From contig VXME01000003.1 in assembly GCA_009861545.1 (NCBI GenBank), positions 1 through 64,000 on the forward strand: 64,000 nucleotides of DNA. Direction: 5' to 3'. A program made the position numbers and the translations under genes. Of this stretch, positions 8,580 to 17,874 are shown piece after piece; within the stretch, counting starts at the first letter, position 1, and every line of letters begins with the position of its first letter. This DNA is from Acidobacteriota bacterium. Its GTDB lineage: Bacteria > Acidobacteriota > Vicinamibacteria > Vicinamibacterales > UBA8438. The notes below the pieces were generated by a model. That model did not search any database and had not been told where the DNA came from. It saw only the letters and a list, made by a program, of their open reading frames with translations.

Positions 8580-11018
8580 ATGAAGGCCCGAGCCGCCGTC
8601 ACCGTTGGATTCTGCGTTGTGCTGGCAATGGCCGGCGCCCCGCTCGGGGCGACGCCCGCGGAACCCGGCCCGGCCGCCGTGCCGGCGTCGGCCGCGGCCC
8701 GCGCGGCAGGCGCCGGGCAGGGATCGGCGGCGGGCGTCGCGCAGACCGCGCGGGCCGACGCCGAGGCGAACCGGGTCGTCCAGGGCACCTGCAGGACGTG
8801 CCACAACGACCGCACGTTGCGCGGCAACCTGTCCCTGGAGCGATTCGACGTCCGGGACGCGGTCGAGCACGCCGATATCGCCGAGCGGATGGTCCGCAAG
8901 CTGCGGGCCGGCATGATGCCGCCGCCCGGGCCCCGGCGGCCGGACGCCGCGGCGTTGCTGAATCTGGCCGAGACCCTGGAGCGCCGCCTCGACGCCGCCG
9001 CCGCGCTGGCCCCGGATCCGGGCAGCCGGCCCTTCCAGCGCCTCAACCGCGCGGAGTACGCGCAGGCCATCCGCGATCTGCTGGACCTGGAGGTCGACGC
9101 CGGCGACTGGCTGCCGCTGGATCCGGTGAGCGCCAACTTCGACAACATCGCCGACGCGCAGACCCTGTCGGCCACGCTGCTCGAGGCGTACCTGAACGCG
9201 GCGAGCGCCATCAGCCGGCTCGCGGTCGGCGAGCGCAGCGGCCGGGCCGTCGATCACACCTACACGAACTCGGAGTACGTGTCGCAGCACCCCTGGGACC
9301 ACGTCGAGGGAGCGCCCTACGGGACGCGCGGCGGCCTGGTGGTCGATCACGTGTTCCCGGCCGACGCCGAGTACATCTTCGGGCTGACGTTCACCTCCGG
9401 CGCCAACACGCGCGTCGAGGACGTCGACGTTTCGATCGACGGCGAGCGGGTGGCGCTGCTGCACTACAACACCGACCGGCAGGTCGACGCGGACGGCCGG
9501 GGCGGCGTCAGCACCGCGACCCCGCCGATATTCGTGCGGGCCGGGACGCACCGGTTGGCGGCGGCGTTCATCCGGCGGCACGACGGGCCCTACGAGGATT
9601 TGATCCGCCCCCACGACTGGTCCTTCGCCGGGGGCGGCTCGGGCGGGGCGGGCATCACGACGCTGCCGCACGTGCGCGACGTCATCGTCAGCGGCCCCTA
9701 CAACGCGACCGGACTGTCCGACACGCCGAGCCGGCGGCGCATCTTCTCCTGCCGCCCGACCGCGCCCGACGAGGCGGTCCCTTGTGCGCGGCGCATCCTC
9801 GCCCGGCTGGGCCGCGAGGCCTATCGGCGGAGCCTGACCGACGGCGAGGTGGACGACCTGCTCGGCTTCTTCGACGCAGGCGCGGCGGCCGGTGGTTTCG
9901 AGGCCGGCGTGCGGACGGGACTCGAGGCGTTGCTGGCGAGCCCCCACTTCGTGCTGCGCCTCGAGCGCGAGCCGGTGGATGCGCCGGAGCGGGGCTATCG
10001 CCTGGCCGATGTCGATCTGGCGTCCCGGCTCTCGTTCTTCCTGTGGGGGACCCCGCCGGATGACGAGTTGCAGGCGCTTGCCGACGAGGGGTTTCTGACG
10101 CCGGACGAGCTGGACCGGCAGGCGCTGCGCATGCTCGCCGACCCGCGCTCGGCGGCGCTCGGCCGCCGGTTCGCCGCGCAGTGGTTCCGGCTGCAGGACA
10201 TGGACAAGGTTCGGCCCGACCCGAACTTCTTCCCGAACTACGACGAGAACCTCGCGCGGGCGATGCGCCGCGAGACGGAGCTGTTCTTCGCCAACCTGGT
10301 GCGGGAGAACCGGAGCCTCCTCGATCTCTACCGGGCGGACTACACGTTCGCCGACGAGCGCCTCGCGCGCCATTACGGCATCCCCGGCGTGGCGGGGCGC
10401 CGCTTCCGGCGGGTCGCGTATCCCGACGACACGCGCCGCGGGATCCTGGGCCACGGCAGCATGCTCGTCCTCACGTCGCTCGCCAACCGCACCTCGCCGG
10501 TGTTGCGGGGCAAGTGGGTGATGGAGGTCCTGCTGGGCACGCCGCCGCCGCCGCCACCGCCCGACATTCCGGCGCTGGAGGACACCGCGGAAGTTCTGGA
10601 CGGGCGGCGCCTGACGACCCGCGAGCGGATGGAGGCGCACCGGTCGAACCCGAGCTGCAGCTCGTGTCACCGGCTCATCGACCCCATCGGTCTGGCCCTC
10701 GACAACTTCGACGTCACCGCGAGGTGGCGCCTGCGCGAGAACGGGGTTCCGCTCGACACGCGCGGCGACTACTATGACGGCACGCCGGTGACGTCGCCGA
10801 GCGAGCTGGTCGACGCGCTGCTGGCGCGGCCCCTCCCGCTCGTGCGCACGTTCACGGAGAATCTGCTGGCCTTCGCCACCGGCCGGCGGGTCGAGCACTT
10901 CGATCAGCCGACCGTCCGCGCCATCACGCGGGCGGCCGAGGCGGACGACCACCGGATGGCGTCGTTCATCATGGGCGTTGTGAGAAGCGACGCGTTCCAG
11001 CGCAAGCGGGGCGACTGA
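8580..11018 (+). CDS. Secreted DUF1592-family haem protein (DUF1587/1592/1588/1585)
   Basis: An 812-residue exported protein: signal peptide over residues 1-24, a planctomycete-type cytochrome c segment with CRTCH at 71-75 and possible Met ligand in AGMMPPPG, then DUF1587 (PFQRLNRAEYAQAIRDLLDL), a carbohydrate-binding-like middle, DUF1595, DUF1592 (LASRLSFFLWG), DUF1588 (RTSPVLRGKW) and DUF1585. The latter holds a second haem-like motif, CSSCH, near residues 694-698. The biochemical role of this family is not established. It heads a three-gene run with a DUF1552 protein and an ankyrin protein, an arrangement repeated at 41.6-47.1 kb. ATG at 8580 follows GGGAAGTAG. Confidence 0.87.
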   Translation: MKARAAVTVGFCVVLAMAGAPLGATPAEPGPAAVPASAAARAAGAGQGSAAGVAQTARADAEANRVVQGTCRTCHNDRTLRGNLSLERFDVRDAVEHADIAERMVRKLRAGMMPPPGPRRPDAAALLNLAETLERRLDAAAALAPDPGSRPFQRLNRAEYAQAIRDLLDLEVDAGDWLPLDPVSANFDNIADAQTLSATLLEAYLNAASAISRLAVGERSGRAVDHTYTNSEYVSQHPWDHVEGAPYGTRGGLVVDHVFPADAEYIFGLTFTSGANTRVEDVDVSIDGERVALLHYNTDRQVDADGRGGVSTATPPIFVRAGTHRLAAAFIRRHDGPYEDLIRPHDWSFAGGGSGGAGITTLPHVRDVIVSGPYNATGLSDTPSRRRIFSCRPTAPDEAVPCARRILARLGREAYRRSLTDGEVDDLLGFFDAGAAAGGFEAGVRTGLEALLASPHFVLRLEREPVDAPERGYRLADVDLASRLSFFLWGTPPDDELQALADEGFLTPDELDRQALRMLADPRSAALGRRFAAQWFRLQDMDKVRPDPNFFPNYDENLARAMRRETELFFANLVRENRSLLDLYRADYTFADERLARHYGIPGVAGRRFRRVAYPDDTRRGILGHGSMLVLTSLANRTSPVLRGKWVMEVLLGTPPPPPPPDIPALEDTAEVLDGRRLTTRERMEAHRSNPSCSSCHRLIDPIGLALDNFDVTARWRLRENGVPLDTRGDYYDGTPVTSPSELVDALLARPLPLVRTFTENLLAFATGRRVEHFDQPTVRAITRAAEADDHRMASFIMGVVRSDAFQRKRGD

Positions 11019-11090
11019 GCGCCGGCAGTCTGCGCGGCAGCAACCGTGCACGCGGACGACGCTGAACTGGGTACGGGCAGAGGAGAGACC

Positions 11091-12503
11091 ATGTCGTTCA
11101 TTACCGGAAAGCACCTGCCTCGCCGGACGTTCCTGCGCGGAATGGGGGCCACCGTGGCGCTGCCGTTCCTCGATGCGATGGCCCCGGCGGGCCGGCTCGG
11201 CCGCGCCGTCGCGGCGGCCACCGCGGACGTCACGCGCCTGGTCTGCATCGAGGAGGTTCACGGCCTGCCCGGCTGCAACGAGTGGGGGGCGGGCCGGCAC
11301 CTGTTCGCGCCCGCCACGGTGGGAGCCGACTTCGAGCTGCTCGACGACAACGCGCTGAAGTCGCTGGAGCCGTTCCGCGACCGCCTCACCATCGTCAGCA
11401 ACACCGACGTGCGCATGGCCGAGGCGTTCAGCCCGCCGGAGATCGGCGGCGACCACTTCCGGTCGTCCGCGGTCTTCCTGACCCAGTCGCATCCGAAGCA
11501 GACGCAGGGCTCGGACCTGTGGGTCGGCACGTCGCTCGACCAGCTCTACGCCCGCCGCTTCGGCCAGTCGACGCCGATGCCGTCGATGCAGTTGTGCATC
11601 GAGAACCTCGACCAGGCCGGCGGCTGCACCTACAACTACTCCTGCGCCTACACGGATTCCATAAGCTGGTCGTCGCCGAGCGAGCCGCTGCCGATGATCC
11701 GCGACCCGCGCGTGGCTTTCGAGATGCTGTTCGGCGCGGGGGGCACGCCCGAGGAGCGGGCCGAGCGGCGGGCGACGCGGCGCAGCATACTGGACTGGAT
11801 CCTCAACGACGTGGCCGAGGTCCGCAAGGAGCTCGGCACGGTGGACCGGCGCCGGATGGACCGCTACCTCGACGATGTTCGCGAGGTCGAGCGCCGCATC
11901 CAGATGGTCGAGGGACGCAATGACGGCGGCGAGACCCGGGAGCTGCCCGATGCGCCGCGCGGCGTGCCCGACTCGTTCACCGAGCACATGCAGCTCATGT
12001 TCGATCTCCAGGTGCTGGCCATGGAGACGGACATGACACGGGTGATCTCGTTCAAGACCGGCCGCGACGCGCAGAACCGCGTGTTCCCCGAGAGCGGCAC
12101 CAACCGCCCGTTCCATCCCTCCTCGCACCATGGGAACAACGAAGAGCGGATCATGGTCTTCAACCAGATCTGCCAGTACCGCGTCGGCCAGCTCCCGTAC
12201 TTCCTCGAGAAGATGCGGGACACCATGGAGGGGGACGCGTCGCTGCTCGACAAGACGGCGATCATCTGGGGCTCGCCGATGGCCGACGCCAACATCCACA
12301 ACCACCGGCGCTGCCCGCTGATCCTGCTCGGCGGAGCCAACGGCCACCTGACCGGCAACCTGCACCTGAAGGCGGCGGACGGGACGCCGATGGCGAACGC
12401 CATGCTCACGCTGATGCAGTCGCTGGGGTTGGAGATGGATCGGTTCGGCGACAGCAGCGGAACGTTCGCGCTGCATGCGCCGGTCGCCGCGGACGCCATC
12501 TGA
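11091..12503 (+). CDS. Tat-exported DUF1552 protein
   Basis: A 470-residue protein with a twin-arginine signal (PRRTFLRGMGATVALP, Arg11-Arg12), so it is exported folded. The body is the DUF1552 domain, seen in segments such as QTQGSDLWVGTSLDQL, DLQVLAMETDMTRV and the C-terminal WGSPMADANIHNHR. DUF1552 proteins nearly always sit beside DUF1592 proteins, as here, and their function is unknown; the resemblance to sulfatase or DUF1501-type folds is only suggestive. ATG at 11091 follows GAGGAGAGACC and lies 72 bases after the DUF1592 stop. An in-frame start 15 codons upstream lacks a ribosome site. Confidence 0.88.
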   Translation: MSFITGKHLPRRTFLRGMGATVALPFLDAMAPAGRLGRAVAAATADVTRLVCIEEVHGLPGCNEWGAGRHLFAPATVGADFELLDDNALKSLEPFRDRLTIVSNTDVRMAEAFSPPEIGGDHFRSSAVFLTQSHPKQTQGSDLWVGTSLDQLYARRFGQSTPMPSMQLCIENLDQAGGCTYNYSCAYTDSISWSSPSEPLPMIRDPRVAFEMLFGAGGTPEERAERRATRRSILDWILNDVAEVRKELGTVDRRRMDRYLDDVREVERRIQMVEGRNDGGETRELPDAPRGVPDSFTEHMQLMFDLQVLAMETDMTRVISFKTGRDAQNRVFPESGTNRPFHPSSHHGNNEERIMVFNQICQYRVGQLPYFLEKMRDTMEGDASLLDKTAIIWGSPMADANIHNHRRCPLILLGGANGHLTGNLHLKAADGTPMANAMLTLMQSLGLEMDRFGDSSGTFALHAPVAADAI

Positions 12504-12580
12504 GGGCATCCAGGGGTACGCGCCGGGAAGGTGCCGACGCAGGCGGCGTTGCCGCGTGAGCCGATGGAAGGGGAGAAACG

Positions 12581-14449
12581 GTGGACGTGACACCGACTTC
12601 GAGTCGAGCGGGCGTCGCGGGCGTCGCGCCGCTGCTGGTGACTGCAGTGGTGTGGGCACTTGGCATCGCAGTCTCGGCCGCACCCACCGCCACGCCGGTA
12701 GCCGACGCCGCGCGCTCGGGCGACCTCGCGGCGGTGCGGTCGTTGCTGGCCAGCGGCGAGGATGCCAACGCCGCCCACGGCGACGGCATGTCGGCCCTGC
12801 ACTGGGCCGCCGATCGGGGTGATGCGGCGATGGCCGAGGCGCTGATGCACGCCGGCGCCACCGTGGACGCGGTGACCCGCATCGGTCTGTACACGCCGCT
12901 GCACGTGGCGAGCACCGCGGGCCATGCCGAGGTGGCCGAGCTGCTGCTGGTGGCCGGGGCGGATGCGAGCGCCTCGACGAGCACCAGCGGCGTGACCCCG
13001 GTGCATCTTGCGGCCGCCGCGGGCAACGTCGCCGCGCTCACCGCCCTGCTCGACCACGGGGCCGACGTCGACGCCCGGGAGGCGGCGTGGGGCCAGACCC
13101 CGCTCATGTTCGCCGCGGCCCGCGACCGCGTCGACGCCATCCGCACGTTGCTTGCGCGTGGCGCCGCTCCCGACGTCACCTCCAGGACGGTCGACCTCGT
13201 CGCGGACCGGCGTCTCGCCGGGGAGGCCCAGCGGCGGCAGCGGAGCGTGATGGAGGCGTTCGAGGCGGGAGACGTCCAGGCGACGCCGAGCCAGATTCAG
13301 GCCGCCGTATTGGCCGGGCGCGAGCGTTACCTGAACGGGGACGTGCCGGAGGCCGAGGAAGACCCCGACGCGCGGCCGCCCGCCATCGAGACCCAGGGCG
13401 GCCTGACGGCGCTGCTGCACGCGGTGCGGCAGGGGTACGGGAGTGCGGCGACGGCGCTGTTGGACGGCGGGGCCGATGTCGACCGGGTATCGGCGGGCGA
13501 CGGGACCAGCCCGCTGCTGATGGCGGCGATCAACGCACAGTTCGACTTGGCCCTGATGCTCATCGAGCGGGGCGCCGATCCCAACCAGGCGTCCAATCTC
13601 AACGGGGTGACGCCTCTGTGGGCGACGGTCAACGCGGAATGGCAGCCGCGGACCCGGTTTCCGCAGCCGCAGCAGCACGGCTTCCAGCAGGCGACCTACC
13701 TGGACGTCATGCTGGCGCTGCTCGACGCGGGCGCCGACCCGAACGCCCGGCTGACGCGCCATCCCTGGTACATGGTCTACAGCGGGTGCGGCAACCGGAA
13801 CTGCGGCCTCGTGGACACCGAAGGCTCCACTGCCTTCTGGCGGGCCGCCTACGCGACCGATCTGCCGGCGATGCGCCTGCTCGTGGAAAACGGCGCGGAC
13901 CCGCACATCCCGACGAAGGCGCCGCCGCCGCGCCGCGCCCGGGGCGGCACCACCGCGCAGAACGAAGACGGCCCCGATCCGTTCGCATCGCTGCCGGCCG
14001 CGCCCGGCCTGTGGGTGGCCACCGACCTGACGACGATGGGGCCCGATCCGTCCGGGCTGCCGCCGTACAAGGCGGGCGACCCGGGCGTTTATCCGCTCCA
14101 CGCCGCTTCCGGAGTGGGCTACGGCGAGGGCTTCGCCGGCAACGCCCACCGGCATGCACCGGACGCCTGGCTGGCGACGGTCGAGTACCTGGTCGAACTG
14201 GGCGCCGACGTCAACCAGCGGGACCACAACGGCTACAACGCCATCCACCATGCCGCGGCGCGCGGCGACGACGAGCTCATCCTCTATCTGGTCGAGCAGG
14301 GGGGCGACGTCATCGCGGTCAGCCGCCGCGGCCAGACCACGGCCGACATGGCCAACGGCCCGGTGCAGCGGGTGTCTCCGATACCGGAGACCGTGGCGTT
14401 GCTGGAGAGCCTCGGCTCGAAGAACAACCACAACTGCGTGTCGTGCTGA
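12581..14449 (+). CDS. Secreted ankyrin-repeat protein (cassette 1)
   Basis: A 622-residue protein starting at GTG with AAGGGGAG upstream. A hydrophobic segment at residues 15-34 ending in AVSAAP looks like a signal peptide, placing the protein in the periplasm or outside. Ankyrin repeats cover most of residues 40-290 and 430-600 (for example DGMSALHWAADRGDAAMAEALMHAGA is split over repeats one and two). A Cys-containing insert (SGCGNRNCG) occurs near residue 405 and the protein ends NCVSC. It follows the DUF1552 gene by 77 bases, in the same order as the cassette at 41.6-47.1 kb. A binding role toward its neighbours is inferred. Confidence 0.83.
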   Translation: MDVTPTSSRAGVAGVAPLLVTAVVWALGIAVSAAPTATPVADAARSGDLAAVRSLLASGEDANAAHGDGMSALHWAADRGDAAMAEALMHAGATVDAVTRIGLYTPLHVASTAGHAEVAELLLVAGADASASTSTSGVTPVHLAAAAGNVAALTALLDHGADVDAREAAWGQTPLMFAAARDRVDAIRTLLARGAAPDVTSRTVDLVADRRLAGEAQRRQRSVMEAFEAGDVQATPSQIQAAVLAGRERYLNGDVPEAEEDPDARPPAIETQGGLTALLHAVRQGYGSAATALLDGGADVDRVSAGDGTSPLLMAAINAQFDLALMLIERGADPNQASNLNGVTPLWATVNAEWQPRTRFPQPQQHGFQQATYLDVMLALLDAGADPNARLTRHPWYMVYSGCGNRNCGLVDTEGSTAFWRAAYATDLPAMRLLVENGADPHIPTKAPPPRRARGGTTAQNEDGPDPFASLPAAPGLWVATDLTTMGPDPSGLPPYKAGDPGVYPLHAASGVGYGEGFAGNAHRHAPDAWLATVEYLVELGADVNQRDHNGYNAIHHAAARGDDELILYLVEQGGDVIAVSRRGQTTADMANGPVQRVSPIPETVALLESLGSKNNHNCVSC

Positions 14450-14519
14450 GGTCGCCCATGTACGGCGGGCGACGGAGTCGAAGTCGTGTCGTTCCGCGGC
14501 ACGAGTGGGATGCCCGGTG

Positions 14520-14548
14520 GTCGGATCCGGAATAGTCGCGGATCCGAC
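14520..14548 (+). terminator. Hairpin after ankyrin gene
   Basis: GTCGGATCCG (14520-14529) pairs perfectly with CGGATCCGAC (14539-14548) around a nine-base loop, 71 bases after the ankyrin stop. No T-tract follows. A candidate end signal for the cassette transcript. Confidence 0.4.
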
Positions 14549-14626
14549 TACATCCCCCACACGGCGATTCTTCCCTGCGGCGTCGGCCGCGTCCTGCGGT
14601 CCGGCATTCGTGTGATACTTGGCGAC

Positions 14627-15400
14627 ATGCGGCGAGGACCGATTCGAGCGAGAGCGTGGGGACACCGGGTGGTTCCGGCGGTCCTGCTGGCCGGCGTCAT
14701 CTCCGGACCGGTTGCGGGGCAGGAGACGCCGCCCTGGATCGAGATGACCATCGTCGGGGTCGATCCCGGCCGCGTGGACGAGTTCCTGGCCGCGCAGCGC
14801 GAGCTTTCGGCACTCGATCGGGACGCCGGCGTGCCCTGGCGCAACGTCAGCCGCACCGCCGTCTTCGGCGACACCTACCGGTTCATCGTCATGAGCCCGC
14901 TCGACAACTTCGCGCGCTTCGACCGCGCAGGCGACGCCGATCCCGCGCGCGCCGCCATCATCAGCCGCATCCGGCGCGCCATCACCAGCCGCGCCACCTA
15001 CGCGTTGCGCACCACGCCGGGAATCGACAACCCGCTCCCGGACGACGCGGCGCCGTCGCTGACGATCGTCCAGGTGGTTTCGGTCGCCGCCGGCCGCGAG
15101 CAGGACTACCTGCGCGTGATGGCGGAGGACGTGCTGCCGCACTTCGAGGAAGCGGAGATGCACCACACCTCCGGCGCCCTCACCTTCGGCGGCGAGAGCG
15201 GCTACGTCCACTTCTTCCACGTCGACAGCTTCGCCGCGCTCGACCAGGGGTCGCCGCTGGCCCGCGCCCTCGGTGCGCAGGGAGCCCAGGAGGTCATGGG
15301 TAAGCTCTCGGGAGTCGTGCGCCGGACCGAGCAGTGGATCGTGCGGTACCTGCCCGACGCGAGCCTTCGGCCGGAGGTCGAGGCGGAAGACCAGCCCTGA
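14627..15400 (+). CDS. Exported hypothetical protein, two ferredoxin-like halves
   Basis: A 257-residue protein with signal peptide (RVVPAVLLAGVISGPVAGQ, cleavage near residue 28). The mature part seems to contain two similar halves, WIEMTIVGVDPGRVDEFLAAQREL... and LTIVQVVSVAAGREQDYLRVMAEDV..., each with the pattern of a dimeric alpha/beta-barrel (antibiotic monooxygenase/NIPSNAP-like) unit. No catalytic residues can be assigned. ATG at 14627 was chosen over an upstream frame opening because the signal peptide begins here. GATACT lies seven bases before the ATG, so the message may be almost leaderless. Confidence 0.6.
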   Translation: MRRGPIRARAWGHRVVPAVLLAGVISGPVAGQETPPWIEMTIVGVDPGRVDEFLAAQRELSALDRDAGVPWRNVSRTAVFGDTYRFIVMSPLDNFARFDRAGDADPARAAIISRIRRAITSRATYALRTTPGIDNPLPDDAAPSLTIVQVVSVAAGREQDYLRVMAEDVLPHFEEAEMHHTSGALTFGGESGYVHFFHVDSFAALDQGSPLARALGAQGAQEVMGKLSGVVRRTEQWIVRYLPDASLRPEVEAEDQP

Positions 15401-15503
15401 GCGGACACGTGATCGACCGCGCGGCGTCCGATTCGCGCGGTCGCGGTGCGGGCCGCGGGCCGGAGCCGGCCGTGGCCGAGCAAGAAAACAGGAGAACGGA
15501 TCG

Positions 15504-15965
15504 ATGAAGCTGGAGTTCGGGACGAAGCGACTCGACGCACAGCCCATTCTGGGCATTCGGTCGACGACCGGAATGGACAAGCTGGCGCAGACGATGGGCC
15601 CCCTGTTCGGAGAGGTGCACGGGTACATCCTGCAGAACGGGCAGAAGCCGGCAGGGATGCCCCTCGCGATCTACCACTCGATGGAGGGCGGCACCGTCGA
15701 CGTCGAGTGCGCGATTCCCGTTGCCGTGCCGCTGGCCGGCACGGACCGCATCAAGGCGTGCGAGCTTCCCGCCGGAAACGCGGCCACCGTGACCCACAGG
15801 GGGCCGTACGACAGTCTTGGTCAAACCTGGAGCGCACTGACGGAGTGGATGAAGTCGCAAGGCCTCGAGGCCGCGGGAGCACCCTGGGAGGTCTACGCCA
15901 CCGACCCCGGCGCGGAGCCGGACCAGTCGAAGTGGCGTACCGATATCTTCTTTCCGGTGCGCTGA
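15504..15965 (+). CDS. GyrI-like effector-binding domain protein
   Basis: A 153-residue cytoplasmic protein consisting only of the GyrI/SOUL-type effector-binding fold (AraC/BmrR C-terminal type), with the typical GPLFGEVHGYI, ECAIPVAVPLAG, VTHRGPYDSLGQTWSALTEWM and WEVYATDPG segments. Stand-alone members bind or hydrolyse small organic compounds; no DNA-binding domain is attached here. ATG at 15504 follows AGGAG with nine-base spacing. It is convergent with the lipoprotein gene on the other strand. Confidence 0.82.
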   Translation: MKLEFGTKRLDAQPILGIRSTTGMDKLAQTMGPLFGEVHGYILQNGQKPAGMPLAIYHSMEGGTVDVECAIPVAVPLAGTDRIKACELPAGNAATVTHRGPYDSLGQTWSALTEWMKSQGLEAAGAPWEVYATDPGAEPDQSKWRTDIFFPVR

Positions 15966-16041
15966 GGACGTCGATGCGCCCCGGCGTCGATTCGTTGCCC
16001 GCGGGAGCGGTCGCCGCCGCGCTTCGACGAGGATTGGTCCG

Positions 16042-16827
16042 TCAACCCGACAGTCTGCACCGCGAGCCGGAGTCGGCCGTCGAGGCCAGCACGCGCAGTC
16101 CATAGGCGGCCCGCATGCGCCGAACGGCGTTCGCGCGGAGACGGCGGCTGCCGCCGTTCGACGCGGCCGCCTCCGGCGAGACGCAGCGCGCCCGCAGCCC
16201 GCAACGGACGAAGCGGACCAGGCCGGATGCGCCCAGCAGGTGCGCGCCGGATACGAGGGCCGCCTGGTCGAGGACGACGCCGCCGACCGTCCTGCCGATC
16301 AGGTCCTTCACGCATGGCGCCACCTGCAGCCAGTTGTTCGTCGTATAGCGCAGCATGGCCGCACGCTGCGCGCGGCGGTTTCTCTGGAACTCGTCGTCCG
16401 AGTCGACGCCCCAGGCGTTGTCCAGCCAGTCGCCGGAGGCGTTCTTGAACCCGACGTCCCGCAGCGCCGCGTGGGTCATCTGGTAGCAGCCGATGGCCGA
16501 GCCGCCGGGTGGTCTGGCGAGGCAATCGCCGCCGGTCTCGACCTCCTCCAGCATGGCGAGATACAGGGGGAAGTCGGCGCCGCCGGCCGGTGCGGCCGCT
16601 GCCGGGGCCGGGTGGGCCTCGGGCGCCGCGTCGACCGCGGGCGCCGACGGCGAGGGAAACGGCCGCGGCACGGGTGCGCCCATCCGGGCCGGCCCGCACG
16701 CGGCCAGGGCGATGGAAATCGCCATCGGGATAGCGGTCGGAGCCGCGCGCGCTGCGCGCGCCATCATCGGGCGAAGCGCCGAGCGCGGCCGCCGACCGGG
16801 AAGGTTGCCTTTCCGCGGTTGGAACAT
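16042..16827 (-). CDS. Lipoprotein with lysozyme-like (transglycosylase-type) domain
   Basis: A 261-residue protein. A hydrophobic segment ends in the lipobox IALAACG, so it is probably a lipoprotein. A Pro/Ala-rich linker follows. Then FPLYLAMLEEVETGGDC...SAIGCYQMTHAAL resembles the catalytic Glu plus GxYQMT pattern of lysozyme-like peptidoglycan hydrolases, with an Arg-rich C-terminal part bearing several cysteines. ATG at 16827 gives a long n-region; ATG at 16767 would give a more typical lipoprotein signal, and neither has a strong ribosome site. It lies 65 bases downstream of the SDR gene. Family assignment is moderate. Confidence 0.6.
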   Translation of the reverse strand: MFQPRKGNLPGRRPRSALRPMMARAARAAPTAIPMAISIALAACGPARMGAPVPRPFPSPSAPAVDAAPEAHPAPAAAAPAGGADFPLYLAMLEEVETGGDCLARPPGGSAIGCYQMTHAALRDVGFKNASGDWLDNAWGVDSDDEFQRNRRAQRAAMLRYTTNNWLQVAPCVKDLIGRTVGGVVLDQAALVSGAHLLGASGLVRFVRCGLRARCVSPEAAASNGGSRRLRANAVRRMRAAYGLRVLASTADSGSRCRLSG

Positions 16828-16892
16828 CACGCCTTGTATCGACCGCTGCGCGTGACCGGTGCAGTCGCGTTGCTCTTCCGAGGAGCCTGCGT

Positions 16893-17651
16893 TCACGACC
16901 GCAGGTACGACGCCCCGTTGACGTCGATGATCGTGCCGGTCGTGAACTCCGCTCCCTCGGATGCCAGGAACGCCGCCGCGTAGGCCACCTCGTCCGGCGT
17001 CGCCACCCGCCCGAGCGGGCTCTGCCCGCGGATGTCGTCCCCCTCGGAGCCGTCCAGGCGCCAGGCCACCCGATCGGTGGTGACGAACCCGGGCGCGACC
17101 GCCCCGACGAAGATGCCGTGCGGAGCCAGCGCGAGCGCGAGCGACTGGCTCATCGCGTTCATGCCCGCCTTGCTGGCGCCGTAGGCGGGGGCGTCGGGCT
17201 CGCCGCGGAACGCGCCGCGGGAGGAGACGTTGACGATACGGCCGCCGCCCTGCCGGATCATGTGCCGGGCGGCGCACCAGGAGGCGTTGGCCGCGCCGAG
17301 GAGGTTCGTCTCCAGCGTGCGCCGCCAACTCGCCTGCCAGTGCTCGTAGGAGCAGTCGGCCGGCGGGTGCGCCTCGTAGATCCCCGCGTTGTTCACCAGC
17401 ACGTCGATGCGGCCCAGACCGTCGACGACCGCATCGACCATCCGCTCGACGGCGCCGGCGTCGGCGATATCGGCCTGTACGATCACATGCGGTCCCCCGG
17501 GCAGCGCCGCAAGCGTCGCTTCGGCCGCCGCCCGGCCCTGACGGCAGTGGACGCCCACCCGCGCGCCGCGTCCGGCGAACTGCCGGGCGACGGCGCGCCC
17601 GATGCCGCGAGATGCCCCGGTCACCAGCACGGTCTTGCCGCTGAAGTCCAT
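16893..17651 (-). CDS. Short-chain dehydrogenase/reductase (FabG-like)
   Basis: A 252-residue NAD(P)-dependent oxidoreductase of the classical SDR family. The cofactor motif TGASRGIG is at residues 11-18, NNAG at 87-90, catalytic Ser144 in VNVSSRG, and Tyr157 and Lys161 in YGASK; the C-terminus has the usual [16 protein letters not shown] at 17651 has GGAGG nine bases upstream. Substrate is not predictable; FabG-like ketoacyl reductase or sugar/alcohol dehydrogenase activities are possible. It is divergent from the transketolase-like gene. Confidence 0.87.
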   Translation of the reverse strand: MDFSGKTVLVTGASRGIGRAVARQFAGRGARVGVHCRQGRAAAEATLAALPGGPHVIVQADIADAGAVERMVDAVVDGLGRIDVLVNNAGIYEAHPPADCSYEHWQASWRRTLETNLLGAANASWCAARHMIRQGGGRIVNVSSRGAFRGEPDAPAYGASKAGMNAMSQSLALALAPHGIFVGAVAPGFVTTDRVAWRLDGSEGDDIRGQSPLGRVATPDEVAYAAAFLASEGAEFTTGTIIDVNGASYLRS

Positions 17652-17874
17652 GTCTCGACTGCCTCCGTTCGTGCGCCCGCGCCGCCGGGTCGCGGGGTGA
17701 TGCCGCCGACGCGGTGCCGGGGTGCGGTTCGGGCAGGGAAGCGTGAGGCTTCGCCGCCCCCGGGTCCGGCCGGGGGGCTTCTCCGCCGCGCCGCGGGCTG
17801 ACACCGCCGCCGCGCGCGTGTAGTATGCAATCCCTGCCCGGCCGATCCGAAGCCGGCTTCGGGATCGCACGCCC

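Noticed and set aside
7707-12683. 1658-codon open frame on the minus strand
   Set aside because: It is antisense to pyruvate kinase, DUF1592 and DUF1552 genes that carry clear motifs. Its translation is Arg/Pro/His-rich without domains, a common effect of very high GC.
11864-15628. 1254-codon open frame on the minus strand
   Set aside because: It runs antisense across the DUF1552, ankyrin and small secreted genes and has low-complexity composition; not a gene.
17756-17778. GC-rich hairpin upstream of the transketolase-like gene
   Set aside because: The stem needs a bulge, and it lies between divergent genes where no terminator is expected.
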